The translations under genes and the position numbers were made by a program. This document shows, piece by piece, positions 1 to 11,300 of a DNA stretch of 64,000 nt. The stretch comes from Pycnopodia helianthoides (taxonomy: Eukaryota > Echinodermata > Asteroidea > Forcipulatida > Asteriidae), in NCBI GenBank assembly GCA_032158295.1, contig CM063258.1, positions 12,313,703-12,377,702 of the forward strand, written 5' to 3'. Positions within the stretch are counted from its first letter, which is position 1, and each line of letters starts with the position of its first letter. The notes under the pieces were generated by a model. That model worked only from the letters and a program-made list of their open reading frames with translations. It ran no database searches and was not told where the DNA came from.

Positions 1-339
1 TTTTAGTGCCAAGTCGTGCCGTGGATTAAGAGTACTTGGAGTATGCGTTTCACGCTAAACGGCTGAATGAGCACCGTACAGTTAAGCGTAAAGCACAGCG
101 GTACAACTGCCTCCAAAGGTGACGAGAAAAAATCAGTCAAAATCAGCAGAAGACGAAGGAATTTTCTCATCCAATTGGCACACGAGCAACAGGAAGCATT
201 AATAAAAACACGAGCACAATACATTAAAAATAGTCAAAATAGTAAAAAATACTGGCAAAAATGCAGGAGCTACTCAAATAGCACTCAACTCGCACAACAG
301 CTACATGTACATGTTACATATGATGGGGGGAAACAAAAT

Positions 340-965
340 TTCACTTGAAATGATTCTGTGCACTCAAAATAAAGTTATTTTGTGTGCTTGAAATAAAATA
401 TTCCGAGGGCTCAAAATAATTTTGTGTACTCTGAATAAATTATTTTATCCACTCCTGAGTATTTTGAACACTCAAAATCATTTGTGCACTCAAAATCATG
501 CGTTCAAAATAAACTATCTCATGAGTTGCACACACAATGTAGAAATCAGTTTGCGCACTCAAAGATAATTTATTTTGTACACTCCATATCATTTCACCAC
601 AAAATTATTTCAAGTGTTTGAAAAATATATTTTTTTTTTCGATCAAAATCATAATTTATTTCATAAGCTCAAATCAATTTATGCATTCAAAATAAATTAG
701 TTCATCCACTCAAAATCATTTTGTAGGATCAAAATCATTTCGTGCTCACTTATTTCATACAATCAAAATGATTTTGAGTAACCAAAACGATTTAGAGTGG
801 ACAAAATAAAATATATTTTGAGTGAGTGAAATGATTTTAAGTGAGTGAAATAGTTTATTTTGCCACACACACACAAATTATTTTGAGCACACAAGCCAAT
901 TTATTTTGAGTGAACAAAATGATTTTGTGAGGATGAAATGATATGGAGCGCACGAAATGAAGAAC
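340..965. repeat. AT-rich degenerate repeat with inverted halves
   Basis: Short imperfect repeats built from CACTCAAAAT followed by AAATTATTTTGTG-like spacers fill the left part (about 350-760). The right part (about 770-960) carries the reverse complement, ATTTTGAGTG. The two halves could fold on each other. No coding potential is visible. It lies upstream of the first recognisable QSOX exon, so it is probably intronic if the gene continues to the left. Confidence 0.65.
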
Positions 966-1404
966 TTAAATTAATTCTGTAGTTATTTTGTTTATTACAT
1001 GTTCTTTTAGGGGGGCTGTATGTGACAACCTCATTGGCATTTGACTATTTTATGGTTTCCTTGTTGAAGCATTATTTGTTGTTCATAATTACCTATTATG
1101 ACCTACTCGTATATATAAAGAAATATCAGCCCTGATCCATAAACTACTATTTGAACTAAACAATTCACTGGTGAAACAAATTCAGTCTTAAAAATACAAG
1201 GTTCTCAAAAAGGTATCATATTTTCCTAACTGTAATAATACTGTATTATGAGATTTGCTTATACTCCAAGTTATTCAAACCAGTGTGGCTCAGCTCTGTG
1301 AATGCCCCTCTGAGTTTTGACCTCACTCTCTTCTGGAGAACTTCTCTTGAGCTGATTTCCATCCAGATGGACTAATTTCTTCATCAATCATTGTCAACAC
1401 TTTG

Positions 1405-1638
1405 ATGGTCCCACAAACTGCTGCTTTCTGACATTTTGATGTTCCCATGAACTGCTGCTTTCTGACATTTTGATGTTCCCATGAACTGCTGCTTTCTGAC
1501 ATTTTGATGTTCCCATGAACTGCTGCTTTCTGACATTTTGATGTTCCCATGAACTGCTGCTTTCTGACATTTTGATGTTCCCATGAACTGCTGCTTTCTG
1601 ACATTTTGATGTTCCCATGAACTGCTGCTTTCTGAACA
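1405..1638. repeat. 34-bp tandem repeat, about 7 copies
   Basis: The unit contains TTTCTGACATTTTGATG followed by TTCCCATGAACTGCTGC and repeats every 34 bases with almost no divergence. Because 34 is not a multiple of three, each successive unit shifts frame. The same peptide pieces (KQQFMGTSK, KAAVHGNIK, SESSSSWEH) therefore appear in all three minus-strand frames. This is a minisatellite, not a gene. Confidence 0.93.
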
Positions 1639-1937
1639 TTTTGACCGGCCTTTCGTTTCAGAGATATGCTTTTTATCAATTTTTTTGCAAATAAAATACA
1701 CAATTGTGTGTGTGGTGAATAAAATAAGTCTGTAATGTAACGTCACAGTGTTGTTTTGATTAGGGGCTTTTCCTGAAACTCTTCGTTTTTTCCCAGCGTG
1801 ACACTGATTAAAATCATTAAATTTTTTACATTATGATGACATTTTTATTGGGTCTTAGTCGTATATGTAATCATTAAGCACTTGTTCACCTTTCTATAAC
1901 AAAAGAATATAAATGTTAATTTCGTTCAAATTGATGT

Positions 1938-2030
1938 TTAAAGGAACTCTACAGAATTGGCTTTTGCTAACAAAACAGTTGCTGGCAGTGTAAGCACTTT
2001 ATGTAATCCACCATAACTGACAAGAGTGTT
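1938..2030. mobile_element. Truncated TTAA-flanked MITE, family A
   Basis: It begins TTAAAGGAAC and continues with the same sequence as the left end of the copies at 54560 and 55666 (CAAAACAGTTGCTGGCAGTG, then GTAAGCACTTTATGTAATCC). It stops after about 90 bases, so only one terminus remains. It lies just upstream of the first QSOX exon in the window. Confidence 0.8.
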
Positions 2031-2167
2031 TTCATGGTGTTGTGGTCAGTCTGGACTGAGCACAAGGCAGTTCCCTTGATAAATTTATAATTCTACATCC
2101 TTAATGTGTAATACTTGAATGATTCAACATTTTGTGTCTAATTTGTTTCTCTTTTGTTTTTGACCAG

Positions 2168-2302
2168 TACTTTCCTGGACGATTGTATGTCATGAATGTA
2201 CTAAGTCATTTGCACAGAATACTACAGTCAAAGTCTCGGATAGCAAATGATGATTGGTTTAACATCCTGCAAAGAGTCCAGAGAACCCTTTCAGCTGAAC
2301 AG
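2168..2302 (+). CDS. QSOX internal exon (pre-Erv helical region)
   Basis: This exon encodes 45 residues starting YFPGRLYVMNVLSHLH and ending TLSAEQ. Quiescin sulfhydryl oxidases carry a YFPGR..V.NFL motif at this point, between the thioredoxin-like half and the FAD/Erv half. A pyrimidine-rich acceptor ending GACCAG and a CAG|GTATGT donor bound it, and both ends are in phase 0. The next exon is 8.9 kb downstream and joins in frame. The upstream exons encoding the signal peptide and thioredoxin domains are not recognisable in bases 1-2167 and probably lie outside the window. Confidence 0.85.
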
Positions 2303-5300
2303 GTATGTCTCTATGGTCCACTACGATTATTATTGGCCTCAATCCAGGATTCTTTGTTCTACTAGATGTCTACAATCCCGGCCAAAATGCTTAGGCCACC
2401 CGTTCCTATAACGTTACAATAACCATACAATAACGATTCCCTGTCTCACAAACATTCTCTCCCCCGTCCCCCGTCCTCCCACTCAATGTTGTCTGGAACG
2501 CAGAAGACCGTGCAACAATGTGATTCAACATTGAAAGGGGGCAGGGGGGCCCAACGAGATATGGCCGGGATTGTCTGAAATTTTTTAAGCGTGAATTTTT
2601 TGGTTAAACATAAGGCTTTAAAATGACTATGAATGTCCAAAGACAGTGATTGCCATTCATCGCTGGGTAGGGCGTTAAAACAAAATTCAAATCAGCAAGG
2701 ATGTTTTTGTGGGGAGGGGGGGGGGGGCTGACTAAGAATGTTCAGAGACAGCCAATGTTCATGTATTGCTGAAAACGGCGTTAATACACAATTCAAAGCA
2801 GTGAGGATGTTTTTGTCAGGGAGGGGGGGGGGGCCTGACTATGATTGTGCTTTGACAGTAAATGACTATTTCTTGCCGAGTAGAGCGTTTGAACACAAAA
2901 GAACACACACAGGCAACATTTTTGTTGTTGAAATTTGTGTATTTTTTTTTGGGGGGGGGGTGGTATTATTTTGTGAGCATTAATACAAAATAAGTAATAA
3001 GAGAATAGAAACAATGGGATTGAAAAATGAAAGAACGGTTATAAGCAGTGAACATTCATTGTTTGTCGAGGAAGGTGATAAAAATAAGAGAAAAAAAAAC
3101 ACAGCATTTTGTCTATCCTGAACTCCATTTAGGTTCAAGACATCTGACTTGTTAAGCGTATCTCTTAACCATTACACCATGTGAGTCACACAGTGATGTT
3201 TACGATTCATAGACTTGATTTCAAGTCTGAGATCGCGGTTATTCCTCTGTATCAGGCACGAGAAACGCCCCCACAGATAAGCTATCATGGGCCAATCTAA
3301 CAATGTGCGCTATTTGGCCCAATAATGTATTGGCTATCAAGTAGACTAAAAGCACGATAACAGGCTTGGAACCAAGTCTACACGGTTCACCGTAGTAGAG
3401 TAAATAAAGAGATTTCATAAATTTCTTTTCTATTTTGGTTTTGAGGGTTAACCGTTTGATTTTCTGCCAAATAACCGAATGAGGTGGTTCAAAAGAATAT
3501 GAACAGGTTATGTGTTGTTTGTGGACTCTAATGCCCTTTTCGTGTTGAACAAAAACCTTTTTCACGTAATTTACAAGCAAACATGCCATGGTGAATCGTG
3601 TGGTGAACCGTCAGACATGCACGCAACAAGAAATTTTGGACATGTATTTTTGGCGCAGGCGCAAGGCGGTCATGCCAGGAATCGTCATTGTAACGCCTCA
3701 GAGTGAATAGGCAATTGGGTTAATTCTATCCGGACGGGTTATTTTGGGGGCAACACCGGTGTTAATTTGTGTTATTTTATGACATTCATACCCAACACAC
3801 AAAATGTAGAGTTTGATATAAAGAAATATATACTTCGAAGAAACAAAATATTTCACAAGAACCAACCCAAGTGAAATTCTTAATTTAGGTTTCCCCGATG
3901 AATATAGTCATGTTTTATTTGTGAAAGCGAGTCAAAGTCATGTCAAGTACATGTAGTCCATTTACAGTGAGCATGATTATGCAGTGCGAGAAATGCAGTC
4001 GTAAAATCTTTTGCTTAGCGCCAAAGAGAGGGTAATAAAGTTACGTCTAACACAATGCACGCTCTGTACGATTTGCTTAGCGCCAAACAGAGGGTAATAA
4101 AGTTACGAATAACACAATGCACGCTCTGTACGACAAATAAGGTATCACATGACACACAGTTGCTCAGTAACATGGAGATCCGGGACTCCATGGAAGATAT
4201 TGTTCTGTCTATGATTTCCAAAGGAATGGAACGAACGGTTGCAATTACTCGAGCTTGAAATTCTTCATAATTCTCACGGGTTATGTTATGAGTGATAGGG
4301 TCCTTCTTCAGTTTGTCTCCAACAAGTTTAAAAATGTTTTCTGCATCGATGTTTCTCATCGCGTCCCGGGCAGCCTTTGAGTTTTGACTTGGGTCACCAT
4401 CTTGTACGAACAGCCGGCTTTCTCCTTTGTCCGCTCTTGAAATCAGAGCCTCAAACTTTTCTGTCACGAACTCGGCAAAATATGCACCGTTCATTGTTCC
4501 GTATGGTTCACATAATATTACCCCTTCTCCGTGCATAATTGCAACAATCAACTTGACAACTCGTCCCCCGGATCCGACTTTGCTCCCCTTTGCTGTACAA
4601 TGCTGGTTAAGACCCTCACTGCGCCTTCGCCATACCCTTGCACCAAATGCTCTGGCTTGATCCATTGGGTTATATTTGTGGGCAAAAGAGGTGGCATCTA
4701 AATAGAATGCAATTGAATCTGTCCACACATTTGGCGGGTACTGACGGGTCATCTTCTTGGCGAACCCCACTCTCTTCTTCAGATTCAAATCCGTTACAAG
4801 TCCCTTTTTACGAGCTTGCCTGTACTTGAATCCAAGTCTATTCATGGCACGCCTCATGGTTCTATCTGAGACATGCATCAGTCCGCATGCAGACTTTAGT
4901 CTTGCCGAGGTAAATGGCCCCTCTGTTTTCCTAAGTTTCTGTACATTTCTCACCAAAAGACGCTCCTGGCGCTTAGAAAGAAGTCTTTTTTGCCCACCTC
5001 GGCCACGGTGACACCGGTGAACTTGCCCTTCACGTTTACAAATCCGCTGAACAGAACTACGGGATACATTGCACGTTGCCGCTATTTCTCTCTGTGATTT
5101 TCCGCTCCTCCGCAAAAGACGAATATATGCACGATTTTCGTTCGAAATTAAGCGACGAAACACCATGTTGTAAATTGGCTCTTGCTTTCTATAACCATGT
5201 ATCAAATGCTTTGCTTCACTTATGAATTGTCTCTGATCAATCAAAGATTGGAGTATATCTGTGTGCAGTCAACTCCGCAAATCAACTAAAGGAACTTTCA

Positions 5301-8300
5301 GACAATCCCGCGCAAAATGCTTGGGCCACCCATTCCCAACGCTACAATAAACATTCACTGTCGACATCCCCTGACAATAAACATTCTCTCCCTGTCGCCC
5401 CCCCCCCCCCCACAAAAACATCCTTGCTGTTTTTTAACGCCCTACTCAGCAGTAAACGGACATTCAGTGTCTATGGACATTCATAGTCTTTTTAAAGCCT
5501 TATTTTGTAATAAAAAACTTTAAAAAATCACGCTGAAAGAATTTCAGACAATCCCGCCCAAAATGCTTGGGCCACCCGTTCCTATAACGTTACAATAACC
5601 ATACAATAACCATTCCCTGTCTCACAATAAACATTCTCTCCCCTGTCCCCTGTCCCCCGTCCCCCCGCTCAATGTTGTATGGAACGCAGAAGACCGTGCA
5701 ACAATGTGTTTCAACATTGAAAGGGGGCAGGGGGGCCCAACGAGATATGGCCGGGATTGTAGTTGGTAAGACATCTGCTCTAGAATGGCAAAGGTCGTGG
5801 GTTCAAATCCCACCCAAGTATTATACCTGTGGATTTGTTCACAGAACTCGGGGAAGTACTGAGTATACAGTGCTTTACACACACTGGTGAAAGGGTAAAA
5901 CCAAATATTATTGTTCTACATTATTGTCTTGTAACCGCTACCTCGCACCACACAACCGAAGTCACTCAATGAGGTTTTTGTTTCCTTTATATGATTAAGG
6001 CAAAGTATGTGGGAAACCCAAATTCTCAAAAAAGGTTTGAATATGAGTGAATTTTGCTCTGTCTATTGTTGCTGTTCTTTATTTATTTGTTGCTGTTATT
6101 TACTAATTCCTCGGTTTACCAACCGTCCCTCAATATCCCACCGGGTTTACTCAAACCGGGCCAGCAACTGGGTAACATTCACACTTGTCCGGTTCAAGTA
6201 AACGACGGCCCAGCTTCAAGCTGTTCCCTTTAGGTCCATTGTTGCTGAGTTTACAGCCCTAGCTCTGCTTCTGGTACCAAACGATACACACAATTTAGAG
6301 ATGGGAATAATCCACCAGAGGCTGTTGATGGTTCAAGCCCAGCAGCAATATCAATGGCATGCTGCGGGCAGGCAACTTCGGCTGGCTGCATTCAAAACCA
6401 CCGAAGTGAAGGATTATTTTGGACAATGTAAGGCTTCTGGAAATCACAAAAAGCAGCAAATGTTTTTTTGTTTTTACCTGATTTAAAAGCTGAAATTTCG
6501 TTTATATTTTCTTCATGTCCATAACTATAATTTTGATGGGTCCACAAATAACAAATATATCCACATGAACATTATTCCAGAAAAAAAGAAAGATCCACAC
6601 TTCTGTGTTGGATTGTCTTTGTCATCAACTGAAGCAAAACATTCGATTGGTGTTAGTTTGGTATCGTTACTACATTATTTTGTTATTAAAAAGTGATTGT
6701 GTCAATAATGTACTTAGTGATATTTCTAAAATTAAGTATTTGAAACAAATGCATACCGAACTTGAAGCATAAATTAATGTGGCAAACTTGCTATGAATAT
6801 TGTGGGTGCACGCAAGTTTTCACATACGTAGAAAGTTGTAACTGGGGCGCAATTTTCATTTCATGTTATAAAAACAAATGTCACAAATACAAATTTTGTT
6901 CCAAACATACCTTATCGATGAAACATGTCATCGCGTAGGGGACACAGACGAATGAAAGCAAACTGCGCCCTCATTCATTAAATAAAAACAACTAAAGAAA
7001 TAGTGACTTTGCTTTGAAAAGTAGTGCTAAAAACTCCTATCTGTTCCATAAAATTGGTACTGAGTACTACTCTAGTACATCATGGGCAACAAAATTATAA
7101 AATATTATTTCTCAGTAATAAGGTCTCTACGGAACATGTTAGACTGAGCTGATGAGCTGTTTTATACTTGCTTTTTTTATTTTTTATTGTTGCTGTTATT
7201 TAGACTGAGCTGAAGGGCTGTTTTAGACTTGGTCTGTCTATTCTTGCTGTTATTAAGACAGAGCTGATGGGCTATTTTAGACTTGGTCTGTCTATTGTTG
7301 CTGTTATTTAGACTGAGCTGATGGGCTATTTTAGACTTGGTCTGTCTATTGTTGCTGTTATTTAGACTGAGCTGATGGGCTATTTTAGACTTGGTCTGTC
7401 TATTGTTGCTGTTATTTAGACTGAGCTGAAGGGCTGTTTTAGACTTGGTCTGTCTGTTGTTGCTGTTATTTAGACTGAGCTGATGGGCTATTTTAGACTT
7501 GGTCTGTCTATTGTTGCTGTTATTTAGACTGAGCTGATGGGCTGTTTTAGACTTGGTCTGTCTATTGTTGCTGTTATTTAGACTGAGCTGATGGGCTGTT
7601 TTAGACTTGGTCTGTCTATTGTTGCTGTTATTTAGACTGAGCTGATGGGCTGTTTTAGACTTGGTCTGTCTATTGTTGCTGTTATTTAGACTGAGTTGAA
7701 GGGCTGTTTTTGACTTGGTCTGTCTGTTGTTGCTGTTATTTAGACTGAGCTGATGGGCTGTTTTAGACTTGGTCTGTCTATTGTTGCTGTTATTTAGACT
7801 GAGCTGATGGGCTATTTTAGACTTGGTCTGTCTATTCTTGCTGTTATTAAGACAGAGCTGAAGGGCTATTTTAGACTTGGTCTGTCTATTGTTGCTGTTA
7901 TTTAGACTGAGCTGAAGGGCTGTTTTAGACTTGGTCTGTCTATTCTTGCTGTTATTAAGACAGAGCTGAAGGGCTATTTTAGACTTGGTCTGTCTATTGT
8001 TGCTGTTATTTAGACTGAGCTGATGGGCTGTTTTTGACTTGGTCTGTCTATTCTTGCTGTTATTAAGACAGAGCTGAAGGGCTATTTTAGACTTGGTCTG
8101 TCTATTGTTGCTGTTATTTAGACTGAGCTGAAGGGCTGTTTTAGACTTGGTCTGTCTATTGTTGCTGTTATTTAGACTGAGTTGAAGGGCTGTTTTTGAC
8201 TTGGTCTGTCTGTTGTTGCTGTTATTTAGACTGAGCTGAAGGGCTGTTTTAGACTTGGTCTGTCTATTGTTGCTGTTATTTAGACTGAGTTGAAGGGCTA

Positions 8301-11300
8301 TTTTAGACTTGGTCTGTCTATTGTTGCTGTTATTTAGACTGAGCTGAAGGGCTGTTTTAGACTTGGTCTGTCTATTGTTGCTGTTATTTAGACTGAGTTG
8401 AAGGGCTATTTTAGACTTGGTCTGTCTATTGTTGCTGTTATTTAGACTGAGCTGATGGGCTGTTTTGACTTGGTCTGTCTGTTGTTGCTGTTATTTAGAC
8501 TGAGTTGAAGGGCTGTTTTTGACTTGGTCTGTCTGTTGTTGCTGTTATTTAGACTGAGCTGAAGGGCTGTTTTTGACTTGGTCTGTCTGTTGTTGCTGTT
8601 ATTTAGACTGAGTGATGGGCTGTTTTAGACTTGGTCTGTCTATTGTTGCTGTTATTTAGACTGAGCTGAAGGGCTGTTTTAGACTTGGTCTGTCTATTGT
8701 TGCTGTTATTTAGACTGAGCTGATGGGCTATTTTAGACTTGGTCTGTCTATTGTTGCTGTTATTTAGACTGAGCTGAAGGGCTAGTTTTAGACTTGGTCT
8801 GTCTATTGTTGCTGTTATTTAGACTGAGCTGAAGGGCTGTTTTAGACTTGGTCTGTCTATTGTTGCTGTTATTTAGACTGAGCTGATGGGCTGTTTTTGA
8901 CTTGGTCTGTCTGTTGTTGCTGTTATTTAGACTGAGCTGATGGGCTGTTTTAGACTTGGTCTGTCTGTTGTTGCTGTTATTTAGACTGAGCTGATGGGCT
9001 GTTTTAGACTTGGTCTGTCTGTTGTTGCTGTTATTTAGACTGAGCTGATGGGCTGTTTTAGACTTGGTCTGTCTATTGTTGCTGTTACTTAAACTGAGCT
9101 GATGGGCTGTTTTTGACTTGGTCTGTCTGTTGTTGCTGTTATTTAGACTGAGCTGAAGGGCTTTTTAGACTTGGTCTGTCTATTGTTGCTGTTATTTAGA
9201 CTGAGCTGATGGGCTGTTTTAGACTTGGTCTGTCTATTGTTGCTGTTATTTAGACTGAGCTGAAGGGCTATTTTAGACTTGGTCTGTCTATTGTTGCTGT
9301 TATTTAGACTGAGTTGAAGGGCTATTTTAGACTTGGTCTGTCTATTGTTGCTGTTATTTAGACTGAGCTGATGGGCTGTTTTTGACTTGGTCTGTCTGTT
9401 GTTGCTGTTATTTAGACTGAGCTGAAGGGCTATTTTAGACTTGGTCTGTCTGTTGTTGCTGTTATTTAGACTGAGCTGATGGGCTGTTTTAGACTTGGTC
9501 TGTCTATTCTTGCTGTTATTAGACAGAGCTGAAGGGCTATTTTAGACTTGGTCTGTCTATTGTTGCTGTTATTTAGACTGAGCTGAAGGGCTGTTTTAGA
9601 CTTGGTCTGTCTATTGTTGCTGTTATTTAGACTGAGCTGATGGGCTGTTTTTGACTTGGTCTGTCTATTGTTGCTGTTATTTAGACTGAGCTGAAGGGCT
9701 GTTTTTAGGACTTGGTCTGTTGTTGTTGCTGTTATTTAGACTGAGCTGATGGGCTATTTTAGACTTGGTCTGTCTATTGTTGCTGTTATTTGGGACTGAG
9801 TTGAAGGGCTGTTTTAGACTTGGTCTGTCTGTTGTTGCTGTTATTTAGACTGAGCTGATGGGCTATTTTAGACTTGGTCTGTCTATTGTTGCTGTTATTT
9901 AGACTGAGCTGAAGGGCTGTTTTAGACTTGGTCTGTCTGTTGTTGCTGTTATTTAGACTGAGCTGATGGGCTGTTTTAGACTTGGTCTGTCTATTCTTGC
10001 TGTTATTAAGACAGAGCTGAAGGGCTATTTTAGACTTGGTCTGTCTATTGTTGCTGTTATTTAGACTGAGCTGAAGGGCTGTTTTAGACTTGGTCTGTCT
10101 ATTGTTGCTGTTATTTAGACTGAGCTGATGGGCTATTTTAGACTTGGTCTGTCTATTCTTGCTGTTATTTAGACTGAGCTGATGGGCTATTTTAGACTTG
10201 GTCTGTCTATTGTTGCTGTTATTTAGACTGAGCTGAAGGGCCATTTTAGACTTGCTCTGTCCTTTCTTGCTGGTGTTTAGACGGAGCCCTACACTAGTTG
10301 TTGTTGGTTTTTTTTTAAATTAAATTTTTTGTTCCTCTCCCAGCTTTTTCCATAACTCAAGATTGAAACTGAATTGATCTTTGAACATTTGCTCGTAAAA
10401 AACGGTGCTTGAACTATGTAGTCATGATGATGATGTCATCAAGTGTCAAATTACATTTAATAAAAGTATTACTTATACATCATGGGAAAGGTCTTTGAGA
10501 GCTGAATAAATGTTGCATAATTATTACCCCAATTTGAACTTGTCTTCCGTTACAAACTGGAAGTTGAAGCAAAAAAAACAACATACTTTCAGCTCTGCAG
10601 TCAATATGAAATGAAATTTGGACATTGTTTCAGTGCATAAAATGAGGATTTGTTTATGGCGTTTTTACATATATACAATTGATGAAGTCTGTAGTCTGTA
10701 ATACGAAAAGTTACAAGTTTAAAATTGTATTGATTTTCAAATTCACAATTTTTGGAACCAAATATTGTTGTAAAAATTTTGCTGTTAGATGATATCAAAC
10801 CAAACTTATTTGTGAAATTTGAAGAAAATGCACTTTTTAAAACAGAAGTTTTGGTAATAAGAAGGTGCTGGTTGGCATGCGATCAAACAAGCACATGATA
10901 CTAGTGGAAAAGATTATTGTAATACATTGTGTTATCATTAAATTCAACAGCGCCCTTTGTTTTAACTTGGGTTGCACGCCTAAAACGTAAACTGATTTGA
11001 CAGAAACTGCTTGTTTTGTGATATTTGCAAGTTTTTCGTCTTTGTTCCTGAATACCTAGAGTTTAAAACAAACTCTGAATGTCTAGTTGCAATTGTTTTT
11101 TTCTAAAGTTTAAAGACTTATTTGAATAAAAGTGTTTATTGCCATAGAATTATATACAGTATTGATTGACATTTAAATGCTTTGTTATGCCCAATGCAAA
11201 TTTGACATCTACTTAACAATATGTCTTCTTGTTTCTTTACAGCATTTTTTATATTTTTTAGAGAATGATGTGAGATGGATTAGTTGCCAAGGCAGCACAC

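Noticed and set aside
5762..5830. Possible tRNA gene
   Set aside because: A and B boxes are present but the acceptor stem does not pair and a SINE body follows.
9786..10244. 152-codon minus-strand ORF of 18-residue repeats
   Set aside because: It is the 54-bp minisatellite read in one frame. The period is a multiple of three and the array lies in a QSOX intron.
11177..11242. ORF upstream of the QSOX exon as coding
   Set aside because: It precedes a TTTCTTTACAG acceptor and has no family similarity; the phase only works from 11243.
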